A stretch of DNA of 64,000 bases from Neurospora tetraspora (taxonomy: Eukaryota > Ascomycota > Sordariomycetes > Sordariales > Sordariaceae). The notes beneath the pieces were generated by a model. It saw only the letters and a list, made by a program, of their open reading frames with translations. It ran no database searches and had not been told where the DNA came from. Both the position numbers and the translations under genes were made by a program. Numbering within the stretch: position 1 is the first letter of the stretch; the number at the start of each line of letters is the position of its first letter. Positions 30,645 through 42,395 of this stretch are shown here, piece after piece. The DNA is taken from NCBI RefSeq assembly GCF_033439725.1, contig NW_026944385.1, positions 1,054,001-1,118,000 of the forward strand. Direction: 5' to 3'.

Positions 30645-33023
30645 CTAAGCACTAACACCAACACAATACGCCTCCCCCAACCAATAATTCGTCACACAAT
30701 CGCTACTCACCGCCGGATTCCACGCCAAAAACTGCTTCAGCGTAATCCCCGCCTGGCTCGCCAACGCCGTGCAGGTCAGACCGTCAGTCACAAGGGACCA
30801 CTTGTTGCAGTTAGCTGGCGAGCCGGACATGGTAGGCCCAGGAGGCGTAGGTTTCGTCGACGTAGGCTTGGCCGTCATCGTGGGTTTAGTCGTCGTCGGG
30901 GTAGACCCGCCAGCAACACCAACACAGTACGCCTCACCTAGCCAGTAGTTGGTAGAACAGTCGGAGCTAACAGCCGGGTTCCACGCCAGGAATTGCGCGA
31001 GGGAGATGCCGGCTTGGGTGGCTAGGTCTGTGCAAGAGAGGCCGTCGGTGACGAGCGACCATTTGTTGCAGTCGGCGGGCGAGCCGGTCATTGTTGGGCC
31101 GGGCGGTGTGGGTTTTGAGCTCGTGGGAGCGGCGCTTGTTGTGGGAGACTTGGTGGTCGTTGCGTCGCCTGAGACACCGACGCAGTAGGCTTCGCCGAGC
31201 CAGTAGTTGGTTTTGCAGTCTGACGAGACCGCCGGGTTCCATGCCAGGAACTGCTCGAGGGAGATGCCGGCTTCCGAGGCTAGGTCCGTGCAGGACAACC
31301 CGTCCGTGACGATAGCCCACTCGTTGCAGTCTGCGGGCGAGCCTGACATGGTGGGTCCTGGTGGTGTCGGGGAGGCGTCGGTTGGGGTCCCTTCATTACC
31401 CGCTTCCAGGTACCGCGATCCGCAGTAGCGGACGCCTTTTTCAAACGCGCACGCCGGATCCGAGACGTTGCCGAGGCCGGGATTCCACAAGCCGAACTCC
31501 TCGAGGTCGACGTTGTAGGTTGCCGCGGCGAGTTCGCAGTTGCTGGCGAAGGAGGAGCCGGTGAGGTTGTATTGGTAGTCGTCTCCGGCGAAGTAGTGCA
31601 CACAGTCGTCGCGCGTGCCCGTGGCTTCGGGGAGGGGGGTGTACAGCCGCGTGTAGGGGGACTCGGTGGCGTCGGGGCGCTCCGTGTAGGGGATTCCGGT
31701 GAAGGGCGCCGAGGGGTCCAGGGTGATAGTGGCGTGACCGGGGCGGCCAATATAGGTGTTGATATCGCCCACTGCGGCGACGCAGTACGATTCCAAGGCG
31801 AAGAGATTAGTGCAGTTGGCATTGACGGCCGGGTTCAGGAAGAGGAAGTCGGGGAGGGTGATGCCGAACTTGATGGCGACGAGGTTGCAATAGTCGCCTT
31901 GCTGGACCGAGTACCACCGCCCGCATGGCTTTTCGGCACCGCCGGAGCCGTCTGCTGCGTCGGTGGGCTTGGGAGCCGTGGTGGTGGGAGTGAGGGGGGG
32001 CAGGGCGGAGGTGTCGGTGGGGTTCACGAACTTGCGGCCGGGAGCATCGACGCAGATTTCGGAGCCGTTCATCTTGGGGAGGTTTGCGCACCCGTAGCTT
32101 ATGGAGGGGTTCCAGGCAATGAGCTGCGTCTCGGTGATGTTGGCTGCCGCAGCCACGGCCTCACACGTCGCATTGGTGGGGACGGTGACGGTGGTGCACT
32201 GGTTGGTGATGCAGAGAGAAGTGCCGGCGGCGGGGAAGTTGGTGCAAAAGGCCTCGAGGTCGTTGTCGGCCAGAAGCCAGTTGGTGCCGACACCCTGGCT
32301 CTTGGATATGGTGTAGCAGTCGTCCGAGGCTTTGATGGTGTAGGTTGAGCCCTCACACACCTTGGCCGTCGGAGCAGGCGCCGCCGTGAAGTAGTCGATG
32401 GTCGTTGTTACGACAGGGCGTCCCACAATGCCGCAACTCGCCGTCATGCTCTCGTATAGCGACTTGCTGGCCACCATAGGCCCGTCAAAGTACGGCGACC
32501 CCTCGCGCAGCCGCAGCCGCTCGGCCAGGCAGGCGTCGCAGTCGTCGGGCCGCACCTGGTCCGTGATGTTGCTGATGTAGTTGAAAGGGCTGATGCCGGG
32601 ATCCGAGAAGGCCGCTGCCAGGGCCGCGACGGGTCCGCAATAGCGCCCCGAGTCGTCCTTCAGGCAGGCATGCTGGAAGGAGTACTGCAGCGCGCCAGGA
32701 ATATAGACAGCCGCGGCCTCAACCTCGAGATCGGCCGAGATGGTCTGGTTCCCGCACCCGGACTGTACCGATGACCGCCATGTTTCAAGGGCGGATGAGC
32801 AACCGGTGGTGCAGATGCGCGACAGTGACGCGGGCGGGTAGAAGACGTCCGGACGGAGGTCCCTCACCAGCGGGTCGCAGGCGGTGATGTCGACGGTCAG
32901 GGCATTGGTGCACGCTGAGGTGAGTGTCGAGGGAAGACTGTCTGGGTAGAGCAGCACCGTGGCAGATGCCGTTGATGCAAATCCGAAAGAGAGAAGCAGG
33001 TCGACGAGGAAGGTCTGCATCAT
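30645..33023 (-). CDS. Secreted multi-LysM chitin-binding protein
   Basis: A 792-residue secreted protein that should bind chitin oligomers outside the cell, masking hyphal chitin or anchoring to the wall. It has a signal peptide (MMQTFLVDLLLSFGFASTASA), then a Cys-rich N-terminal region, then about six or seven LysM modules. Recognisable cores are YTIKASDDCYTISKSQGV, GRWYSVQQGDYCNLVAIKFG with FLNPAVNANC, and three C-terminal modules with WNPAVSSDC.TNYWLGEAYC joined by TPPGPTM.GSPA.CN linkers. The three last modules are nearly identical, a sign of recent tandem duplication or gene conversion. It is divergent from the chitinase at 33975, an arrangement known for LysM proteins and killer-toxin-like (subgroup C) chitinases of ascomycetes. 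No intron or lesion is seen. Confidence 0.93.
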   Translation of the reverse strand: MMQTFLVDLLLSFGFASTASATVLLYPDSLPSTLTSACTNALTVDITACDPLVRDLRPDVFYPPASLSRICTTGCSSALETWRSSVQSGCGNQTISADLEVEAAAVYIPGALQYSFQHACLKDDSGRYCGPVAALAAAFSDPGISPFNYISNITDQVRPDDCDACLAERLRLREGSPYFDGPMVASKSLYESMTASCGIVGRPVVTTTIDYFTAAPAPTAKVCEGSTYTIKASDDCYTISKSQGVGTNWLLADNDLEAFCTNFPAAGTSLCITNQCTTVTVPTNATCEAVAAAANITETQLIAWNPSISYGCANLPKMNGSEICVDAPGRKFVNPTDTSALPPLTPTTTAPKPTDAADGSGGAEKPCGRWYSVQQGDYCNLVAIKFGITLPDFLFLNPAVNANCTNLFALESYCVAAVGDINTYIGRPGHATITLDPSAPFTGIPYTERPDATESPYTRLYTPLPEATGTRDDCVHYFAGDDYQYNLTGSSFASNCELAAATYNVDLEEFGLWNPGLGNVSDPACAFEKGVRYCGSRYLEAGNEGTPTDASPTPPGPTMSGSPADCNEWAIVTDGLSCTDLASEAGISLEQFLAWNPAVSSDCKTNYWLGEAYCVGVSGDATTTKSPTTSAAPTSSKPTPPGPTMTGSPADCNKWSLVTDGLSCTDLATQAGISLAQFLAWNPAVSSDCSTNYWLGEAYCVGVAGGSTPTTTKPTMTAKPTSTKPTPPGPTMSGSPANCNKWSLVTDGLTCTALASQAGITLKQFLAWNPAVSSDCVTNYWLGEAYCVGVSA

Positions 33024-33974
33024 GAAGATTGTCCAAGCCCAATCCCTTGATAGCGGCTTGCCTTGGGACCTTTAATGAGGCAAGTCAGCGGGAATGACTG
33101 CTTTCAGGGGGAGGAAGAGAGCGGGCTCTTCGTGTGGCTGAAGGCGGCATCGCACCGAAAGAAGGACATTTCCCTTAGGCAGGTTGTCGAGCATCTTCGG
33201 CCTCTTTTAGGGAAACAACACACAAGAATGCTTGATCCGGCTTACATCTTCATGTTTCCCCCCTGTCCTTTGGCAGATATCCCGCAGGGTGGATGCTACC
33301 CCGATTCCAGCTCCCACCAAAATGAGCAAGGGGCGGCGATGCCGCTGTGCCGAACCTCGCCTATAGGCCATCAGACTTTTCACCCCTGGGGTCCGCAATA
33401 CGGCACATCACAGGCCGCTATTGAAAGAAAAGCCAAGGAAAAATGCCCAAGCATTTAGATACCCATTCCCACATGGCAGGAGGGAAGGATGCAAGCGCGA
33501 GCGCTTAACTTTTTGGTCAAGTTGATGACGGATGTCATTGGTCAACTCAGCACGTCTTCGGCGCAACCGCCTCCGACGGCCCGCTAAGGCTTGTCTTTCT
33601 CGGACAATTACCCTATTTCTACATACTATGCAGGTACACTGAGCTTAAGTGTAACTCTATTTTATCCCCCTTACCATCGCATTGCAAAATCCCATGGGAT
33701 TGTAAACCATGAAGGGACCAGACTCAGACATCACTTCGGCACTTCGGCTTTCGATGCAAAAGTTGGACCGCCTAATTGCCGCACAGAGATGCTCGAACGG
33801 TCTCGAACGTATTGATACCCATAGAGATCCCTTTTTATGCTTCTACCTGCCCTATCGGGCGACGGCGGTACCTAGGTACCTACTCAAGAGATCTTATACA
33901 AGATGCGGCGGCGGCTTGCTGCCCTGCAGGTGGTAGGCATTCCTGAGCAGGCACAACACCCGTGACGGACGGCC
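33024..33974. promoter_or_regulatory. Shared promoter region of LysM protein and chitinase
   Basis: 951 bp between the two divergent start codons. No gene is supported inside. Co-regulation of the pair is inferred from the arrangement only; I name no regulator site. Confidence 0.5.
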
Positions 33975-36900
33975 ATGCGGTATCCTATTGTCCTTGCTCT
34001 CCTTTGGGGGCAGAGGCTCGCCGAGGGCTTGCCCTGGCACCAGGCAGCAGATCGTCCTGCCTGGCAACAACAGGCTGATGTGCCGGCAACATGTCGGAAT
34101 CCCGTTTCGTGAGTGTCTTTGAGCTGTCTACCTCTCCCAAGGCAGGTTATGCTAACTCCTGATCACCGCAGACCCTTTGACTACTCAGCCAAGGTCAGGC
34201 GCGAATATGAGCTACCGCTGTGCTGCCCCGACGCAGACGGCGACGAGTCCCTGTCGTCTCATGAGTCTCATCCCGTCCTCGGCGCCATGGACGCGCCGTC
34301 TCTGCTAGGCGGCCGAGCCACGGAGGACGACTACACGTGCGGGCCGGACCGGCCTTGCGCCAACAAGGCTTGCTGCCCCAAGGCCACGCTGTCGTGCAAC
34401 TACGGCGAAGAGGCGTGCGGTACGTCGGGTATCTCGCCCAACGAGGTGTGCTGGTCCAACTGCGACGCCAAGGCCGAGTGCGGCAAAAACGCCAAAGTGC
34501 CCGGCCAGAAATGCCCGCTCAACGTCTGCTGCGGCAAATGGGGCTTCTGCGGCATGACCGAGGACTAGTGCGAGAAAGAGGATAATGGTGCCACCGGCGG
34601 CTGCCAGTCCAACTGCGACCAGCCCGGCCCCAAGAACAAGGCCAGCTCGCAGTCCCGCGTCATCGGCTACTACGAGGGCTGGCGCGCCAACAGCGCGTGT
34701 CAGGGCATGGGGCTCAAGGACATCCCCGTCAGCTCCCTGACCCATCTGTACTTTTCTTTTGCGTCCATCACCCCGGACACGTACAGCATCGCGCCCATGG
34801 ACGGCATCTCCGGGTCCCTGTTCTCCGAATTCACCGACCTCAAGAAGAAGAACCCCGCCCTGAAGACGGTCATCGCCATTGGTGGATGGACCTTCAACGA
34901 CCCGGGCCCAACCCAGAAGGTGTTTAGCGATATGGTGGGCTCAGCGCGGACTCGCGAGACCTTCATCGACAACCTGTTCAGCTTCCTACGCGAGTACGCC
35001 TTCGATGGCGTCGACTTTGACTGGGAGTACCCCGGCGCTGATGACCGCGGCGGCAATGACAAGGACGGTGCCAACTTTGTCACATTCCTCAAGGAGCTCG
35101 ACGCCGCCAACAAGAAGCAGCCCGTCAAGTACGTCGTTTCCTTCACGCTGCCCACCTCATACTGGTACATGCGCCACTTCGACCTCAAGGCCGTCGACCA
35201 CGTCGACTTTGTGAACGTCATGTCCTACGACCTGCACGGCGTCTGGGACGGCAAGAACCCAATCGGTCAGAAAATCTACGGGCACACCAACATCACCGAG
35301 ATGAAGCAGGCCTTTGACCTCTTCTGGCGCAACGACGTCCCCGCCAACAAGCTCAACATGGGCCTCGGCTTCTATGGCCGCGCTTTCCAGCTGCAGGACC
35401 CCTCGTGCAGCAAGCCGGGGTGCGGCTTCAAGGGCGGCGCTACCAAGGGCGGCTGCAGCGGGGAGTCGGGCATTCTGAGCTACCGCGAGATCATGGCCGT
35501 TATTGATACCAAAAAGATCAAGCCCGTACATGACAAGAAGGCCGGCGTCAAGTACATCACGTGGAACAACGACCGTACGTCAATTTTCTTTTGTTCTTCC
35601 CCCCTTTTTGACTGTCTCCTGAGCTGCTCTCAAAACACCCAACAAGAAGATTGCGGCGAATATTGTTGGACAGAATGGGTGTCGTACGACGACGCCGACA
35701 CCTTCTCCCAGAAAAAGGAGCTGGCCAAGGATCTGGGGCTGGGCGGCTACCTCATCTGGGCCATCGATCAGGATGACGAGCATCTGACGGCACTGCAGGC
35801 CGTCATCTCGCCCAAGAAGCTAGGCGACTTGGGCGCGGCTGGCGACAAGGGCGACTGGCAATCTTCCAACAAGCACTGCTACATCACATCCTGCGGTGGC
35901 AACTGCGACACCGGCGACATCAAAATCACCGACCAAGAATGCGGCGACGACAACAAGCCCAGCAAGCTCTGCTGCCCGCTGTCTGGCGCCCCGGACCCCA
36001 AGGAGTGCAGATGGCGCGGCGGAGAGACCACGCGCTGGTGCAACGGCCGCTGCAACGACGACGAGGTCATGATGGAGATGAACAAGTGGGGCGACGGCAA
36101 GGAGTGCTGGGACGGCAACAAGGCCTACTGCTGCAAGAGCCCGCTCGCCGAGGAAAACACCTGCTACTGGAGCGGTGTCGGCGACTCCTGTAATGGCGAT
36201 GACTTGCCGCTGACCTTCTCGGGCACCGTCCTGACCATCTTGGAAGACGTGGCCAAGGTCATCCTCCGCGTCGTCGGGCGCGCCTATCCTCTCACCGCCC
36301 TGGCAGGAGAAGTACTCCTCGCCGTGCTCGACGAACTCGACCTCGACACGGATAAGTACTACTGCTGCCCCAAGGAAGACATCCCTAAATGGAAGAACTG
36401 CGAGTGGTTCGGCAAGCCCGGCAACTGTTTCGACGGCCACTGCCCGGACATGACATACGCCCAGCTGACCGACAGCTACTTTGGCGGCGGCGAGACGTGC
36501 GGCGGTCAGCTGTCTCGCGTACGCACCTTTTGCTGCGAGGCGTCAGAGGACCCCTTATTCCTGCCCGTGCCCCTGGGCAATCTTTTCGAGCACCCCCCGG
36601 ATGGTGATAGTGTCGACACCGACTTCTCCCTCGAAACGGACAAGGACTCAGACTCGCAGCAGACCCCCAACGAGGCGGCCTTCCAGTTCGTTGTGCTCGC
36701 CTCGCCCGAGGAGCTGCAGGTCTCCGTCGACAAGCGTGACGGCTCTCACTGGGACATTTTCTCGGGCTGCGACTCGGCCATCGGCGAAGACGGCCCCCAC
36801 ACGGTGCAGATGGTATGCACAGACTTCTCCGAGGGCAGCAACTGTTACAAGATCAGTCTCGGCCACGGCGTCCCTGGCACCATTCTGCAGATGCCTGCCG

Positions 36901-39575
36901 GGTGTGGCCCCGGAAAATACGCCGTTGCAAAAGACATGGCCCCAACCACTGACCCTAAAAAGACCATTCTTCCCCGCCACCTCGAGCACCTCTCGGCCGC
37001 CCACACCCCCGTCGTCTACGATTTGACCTTTGACTACGACTTTACGCGCGTGCCCCGCGATCTTGGCGACACCCAGATGCGCATCGACTTCAGCAACCAG
37101 GACGACTACTGGAACACGGTCGTCTCGGCGGCCGGAAACACCAAAAAGAAGATCAAACGCTCCCTCGCCGACACTGGGGGCAACCACGCCCGCTGGCTGG
37201 AGGAAGAGTTCCGCGACGACTACCATTTCGGGGCCCTCTCGCGCCGTGACCTCGAGGAGCGTTGGTTCGGCTCAGGCGTCCTCGACTGGCTTGCCCGCAT
37301 TGTCAAGCCGGAAATCACGCGCGAGTTCACTTACGACTACAAGGACACCCTGACAGCCAAACTCATTGACGAGACGTGGCAATGCAACCGCAACGGCATC
37401 GACTACGAGGGTCACATCCTCGCCCAGGCCCTCCTTAAAGTGAACGTAGCGACCAGCTTCGGGTTCACTTTGATCGTTACAAAGCTAACCCCGCCCGTCG
37501 ACACGTCCCAAAGCTACCTGACCTTCTACAACAAGGGCGAGATCACGGGCGTTCTAACCCTCGAAGCCGTCGCCAAGTTTTCGTATCACAAGTCAGACGT
37601 CATTGTGAACATCCCTTTCCCAGGCGCCTCCTTCAAGATCCCGGTAATCGCAACCATCGGCCCGCAGCTGACGGTGGAGGGCAGCATCGACGCCTCGCTC
37701 ACCCTGGCGGGCAAGGTGGAAACACGTCTCGAGTTCGCCAACTGGGAGGTCCGCCAGGTCCTTCCCGACAACGGCGACAGCAAGTACACGCCCAAGGAGA
37801 TCGGCGACGGCGACCCAGACCTCAAGCGCACCGGCGACAACGAGGACCTGGACGAGCCCAACTTCTACGCCGGCGTCCAGGCCCTCGGCGACGTGACGGC
37901 CAAGATCTCAGCGGCGGCCGAGTTCGGCATCCGCTTCGACAAGCGCTGGGACGTCGACCCGGCCGCCGCGGCCATTGTGGCCGAGGCCAGCGTCATGATG
38001 AAGATGGGCGTCGGCGTCTCCACCAAGGACACCTGCCCCTTCACATTTGGGGTCGATGTCGGCGCACGCCTGTTTGCGCGCGCAACGGCACCAGGCTTCG
38101 GGTGGCCGGGGGCCGAGGTGGCCATCACGCCCGCTTATAAGAAGTCCATCATCGACGGCGGCACGTGTCCGGGCCTGGGACCCCTTCCGACCAAGCGTGA
38201 CCTGAATTTCCTCACCATCGAGGCCAACGACACCCGTGGCCATAGCCATGGCCATAGCCACACCCACAAGAGCCTGAGCCATGGCCATGGCCACACCCAC
38301 AACAGCCGCGGCCTGGCCAAACGAGCGGCCGTCTGGGGTCCAGTACTCAGCGTGCCCGTGGGCAGCTACTTCTGCCCGCCCGAAGCCAATGACAGCTCCG
38401 GCCCGGGCTCCCCCTGCTCCAAGATCGGGTACGCCTGGGACGAGAGCGACATCATCGGGGACGCACTTTTCAGGCGGTCGGAGTCTTTTGAACACGCCCT
38501 CGAAAAACGGTCCTCCTCCAAGGCCACCGAAATCTGCGGCGTGACAACCAAATTCCAATACCCGACAGACTCCGATGCCAAAAAGCTGAACAACCCGATC
38601 TACGGCTTCAAAACCACCGACTGCAAGGACTACGCGTTCGACCTTCTCACGGCCGATGTTGCCGGTGTCAGCTACGATGCCGAGCACGTTCTCGAGGCCC
38701 AACTCATCAGTCAATTCTTCGACACGCTCAAGAATCTCGGCCCCTTCCCCCACCCCGACCCTACCAAGGCCGCGACGGGCACGACGCTCAAGTTCTGCCC
38801 GCTCGTCAAATTGCTCTGGAACGCTCAGGTTGTAATCCCAAACCTCGAGACCGCCCAAGGGACCGGCGTCCCTCTCACCGCCTTTAAAAACGTCGCCAGC
38901 CAGTTCCCCACCGACAACTGGAAGAAGGAAGAGTACGTCCGCCTCGAAAAGCCCATCAACGCCCCGCCCAAGGGGAACGCCTGGGCTGGATTCAGCTCAA
39001 AGGGCAAAAATATCCAAATCGTCGATCTCGAGAAGTGGCTCGGCACCGACCCCAACGCCAACTCCAACAGCCCCTCCGGCCGGAACCCCCCCAAATACCC
39101 CTCCAAGAGCAAAATCGCCAACATCGACGGCGCCGAGGAGATCATGAAGTCGATGCGCGCCATCCTCGGCTCGCGCCTGTACCACAACACCCCCGCCATC
39201 CAGACCATTCTCAAGAACCAAAAGGAGCGCGTGGGCGAGGTGCTCCGGCGCCTCGACACCGAGGTCCTGCCCAACACTCCCAAGAACCCGGGCTGGACGC
39301 CCTGGGCGTCGCAGGACCTGAAGGGCAAGTGGGACACGTTTATGAGCGGCAAGATGGCGCTGGCCGCGAGCAAGTCCAACATGGTGACGACCGACATCCT
39401 GCCGCGCATGCAGGTCCAGTGGGCAAGCCAGGCTCACCGGGACGCGACCAAGCCCGACAAGGACGATGATCAGGCCACGATAGATTCAAAAAAGAGGCAC
39501 CTGAGGCTGATTGAGACTATTGATGCGTTTGCTACTACTTTGGCGGCGGCGCCGGCGTGGGTGATGGCGTTTTAG
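33975..39575 (+). CDS. GH18 chitinase with hevein domain, giant C-terminal form, in-frame TAG
   Basis: A secreted subgroup-C-type chitinase that cleaves chitin. ATG 33975 with signal peptide (MRYPIVLALLWGQRLAEG). Exons 33975-34108, 34172-35574 and 35674-39575 make about 1812 codons. The order is: Cys-rich N-terminus with a hevein-type chitin-binding domain (CGPDRPCANKACC.., then CCGKWGFCGMTED), the GH18 barrel with an intact FDGVDFDWEYPG (catalytic acid Glu, codon about 330), Cys-rich modules (CYWSGVGDSC, CEWFGKPGNC), and a long C-terminal region with many Lys-Arg/Arg-Arg sites and a His-rich stretch (38238-38302). The last intron is 99 nt and contains no stop. Codon 177 (34566-34568) is TAG inside the hevein domain; coding resumes in the same frame, so this is a nonsense change, a readthrough site or an error. 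It pairs with the LysM gene. Confidence 0.88.
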
Positions 39576-39640
39576 GGGGCTTGAAACTCTGTCATGATAA
39601 GTCAGGGGGTTATTACCAGTATATAATTGAGCTCGTCAGC

Positions 39641-40130
39641 TCACGTTTCATTGTAGATTATATTAACTCGGGTCAATTTCCATGCTCTCCCCATCATGCT
39701 GTGACACTTTTTTCCTGCCACCTCAGGCGACAGAATCTCAGGGAGATCAAGTCCCTGCTCCTGCGCCCACTCGTCAAAACCAACCTCGGGCAAAGCAACG
39801 CCGAGCTCAGCATTAACCGGGCCACCCTCGGGAACGAGAGGGTCGCTGTCCCCCATTTCCTTGGCCAAATCCGCCATCCCACGATCAAACATCTCCTTCT
39901 GCCTCTTCTGGAGATGACGCCTTTGTTCACGAGTACGAAGCAAGCGCGACTGAATCTCTACCAGATCTCGCATCAGTTTATCCTCCTCTGCCTCCAGACG
40001 CTTGGATTCCTTCATGCTCTTGTAAACTACGATTCATTAGCCATAGCACCTAACGAAAAGGATCACCCCAAACTCACGACTCCTGGCAACGTCCTGACTG
40101 TCACACGCGACCTTGCGACGCACGCACCCA
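39641..40130 (-). pseudogene. Fragment of a fungal Cys-cluster/coiled-coil protein
   Basis: The main exon (about 40018-39641) encodes a charged coiled coil, ESKRLEAEEDKLMRDLVEIQ.. and RQKEMFDRGMADLAKEM, then an acidic Pro-rich end. Upstream, 40130-40078 reads CVRRKVACDSQDVARS between good splice sites. This layout (a Cys-rich motif followed by a long helix RLRKQ..L..RG..ML.RGL) is common in ascomycete hypothetical proteins with a C-terminal coiled coil. The usual N-terminal part with the remaining Cys residues is not found before it, so I treat it as a remnant. It overlaps the 3' flank of the chitinase. Confidence 0.42.
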
Positions 40131-40302
40131 CTGCAAGAAATTGATGGATGAAGGAAAGAAAGGAGACTCACCACGTTCTGGGTCACACAGGGTTATGAAA
40201 GATGAGGAAGCAAGAGATCAGGAAGAAGGGAGACGGCAGGCATTAAGGTTACGACCAACAGGCTTGTTGGCACCCAAGCAACGCAACAAGGGACGGCGCT
40301 TG

Positions 40303-40788
40303 TCAATTACGTGCCAAGGTAGTATTGCGGCGTTCCAGCTTCTCGGCCTCCTCCCACCGACCCTGTTTCCAAAGCGTCGACGCCAGGTTGGCCATGGCGG
40401 CCAGCGTGTGGGGATGATCGGCCCCGAGCTTCGCCTTGCGAGTCTCCATCACCTGCACTTCCAGCTTTTCGGCCTCCTCCCACCGGCCTTGGTTCCTGTA
40501 CGTCGACGCCAGGTTGGCCATGCTCGTCAGCGTCGAGGGATGATCGGCCCCGAGCGCCTTGCGAGTCTCCATCACCTGCACAAACAGCTTTTCGGCCACC
40601 TTCCATAGTCCTCTATCTCGAAATACTAATGCAAGCAATGACGTGCTCGAGAGAGTCGCCACACCGCTTTCCGAGGCGACCGGGCTTTCCCAGGATTTGG
40701 GGAACTTGATGCAGTCAGATGCCAGCTGCGCTTCTCTGCCTGACGAGCGGGGCAGCCAGTCGAGCAATGCCGGGCAGCAGGCGGTCAC
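40303..40788 (-). pseudogene. TPR fragment (kinesin-light-chain type) of an NLR-like gene
   Basis: About 2.5 tetratricopeptide units of 42 residues: VMETRKALGADHPSTLTSMA, LASTYRNQGRWEEAEKLEV and a third ending in LASTLWKQGRWEEAEKLERR. In fungi such near-identical TPR arrays typically close NB-ARC or phosphorylase-NB-ARC receptors. The sequence before it is not NB-ARC, and the frame ends within the array, so this is a severed piece. The strong identity between units suggests it was part of a fast-evolving array. Confidence 0.72.
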
Positions 40789-42242
40789 TCCAGGTACCTC
40801 ATTCAGTGAGCCGAAGAGGAGGAAAGGATAAGGCCCGGAAGGGCCGTAATGTGTTGGCGGGTAGATAGCATAGGATTCAATTGACCGTCATCTTCACCTT
40901 GGCTACTTCGCTTCTTGCCTTCCATCATTCATAAACCAAGTCACTATCCTGGCCAGGTGCTTTGAGTGATCACCCTAAATATTCGGGTACCTTCGTTATG
41001 GCGGTCCCCAGAGCCAGAGGTTTGTAGCGTGCGTCGGCTCAAATCTCAATGCTCCCATATTTACCGAACCCTTGGTGGCATCAAGCGTGGCATCAATCCC
41101 GTCCGAGCCCACATCATGGCTCGAGGACGAGGAGTATACTGTTGAATGGTGATCTCAGGCGGATTGCAAGGCGTAGTTCCTAGAGTCTTTCATCCAAAGC
41201 CGCCCCTACCGCAAATCATCGAGTCCCTCGGTCAGCCCGACTACTCGCCCGACCACAATCTTCCCGTCCTCCGCTTGAAGCCTCAATGCCTTTCCCTTTG
41301 GGTGGAGAAAGGCGTTTTTTGTACCAAACTAACAAACAAATCAGGGTTAGATTGTACAACTTTTGATAAACGGACCTTCAAAACGAAAGACGACAATAAA
41401 AAGAACTCAATTATGTTGATAGGAAGAATTTTATACTGATAGTTTCAAGTACGCTGATTTCAAATCCACAACCGTATTTCTTGTATCTGCCCATTTGGTG
41501 GAGAGACAGGCAGATGAAGTTTTGTTCGTTTTGTCTCGAAGGTCCGTTTGCCACCAAGGTGTCGGAAGGGAAGCTCAACTCGGGAAGTTGCATTCGGCTG
41601 GACTGTCAGGACGTTTGAGCTCGGGAACATAAACATGGTGGTTGGCTTGCAACACACTGTCGGCGCAGCCGCCAATACCTTCGTTTGTAGACGAGTCGAT
41701 TGGCCGAGAGAGCTCTATGCCAGAGGCCCAGAGCTGCGAAACAGGGTGACGGCAGCGTTGAGAGCGACAAGCCAACCACAGCTCTAAGGATCAGATGCCA
41801 GCAGCCTCCAACTCTACTCAAAGTATGCTTGAGGCCCGACTTGTACTTGTCTGCCTTGACTTAAGTAGATGATGTGACCCAAACCAGTTCGATTTTAACA
41901 CCATGCATTTGAGTCTGAAGAAAAGTTTGGCAACAAAATTGCCCTTCGGACAGAATAAGACACGCAAACTCCACAACCACCCGTGTGAGGGCAGTGTCGG
42001 TCGTTCTGCGGACATAAAGCATGCAAGTCCCGCATTCCTGGTATTTCGTCGAGGCCCGTACCTGCATACCTTATCTTTTGGCCTTTTTGCCTCTCCGGAA
42101 AACCTGATGATGCCTTCTTTTATTCCTGCAAGTGCGAGTCTAATGCCCACGGACCACTGTCCCTTTGGTTTTTTGGTTGGCATAAAGCTACAACTCGAGT
42201 GCCCTTGCCTCTTCTTCCACTTTTCCACACTCTCCTTCCGAT
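40789..42242. other. Gene-poor spacer
   Basis: Frames at 41146-41439 and 41548-41787 lack domains. The segment CGAAGGTCCGTTT (41538-41550) is close to the reverse complement of AAACGGACCTTC at 41367-41378, an inverted pair about 170 bp apart. No gene is claimed. Confidence 0.35.
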
Positions 42243-42395
42243 AGCAATGTCTACCACCAATGGTAAGCGAGTGTAGGCGTCCCTAACGGCGTCGGGGAAG
42301 CCGTAGTTGTCTTGGCACGCGCTGATGACTTTTGAGACTGCGTCGACGATTGAGATGATGCTGGAGGCGACGCTGAGGACTTCCAGGCCTGACAT
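42243..42395 (-). pseudogene. N-terminal fragment of a STAND/NLR protein
   Basis: From the ATG at 42395, 51 codons read MSGLEVLSVASSIISIVDAV, SKVISACQDNYG, then RLPLVVDIA: the standard opening of the fungal STAND N-terminal domain. Homology stops at 42243, where unrelated sequence follows. With the TPR fragment downstream on the same strand (40303-40788), it may be the two ends of one receptor gene whose middle was replaced. Confidence 0.7.

Noticed and set aside
31572-32348. Plus-strand frame (258 codons) inside the LysM gene
   Set aside because: Antisense shadow of the LysM coding sequence; Gly/Val-rich composition and no family features.
34560-34620. An intron that would remove the chitinase TAG
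   Set aside because: Hevein-type Cys residues continue directly on both sides of the stop and there is no GT..AG pair of suitable length and phase around it.
37908-38858. Long minus-strand frame (about 316 codons) inside the chitinase gene
   Set aside because: It is antisense to clearly coding GH18-gene sequence with strong C/G-ending codon bias, which leaves open frames on the other strand; it has Gly/Ala/Arg/Val-rich content and no domain.
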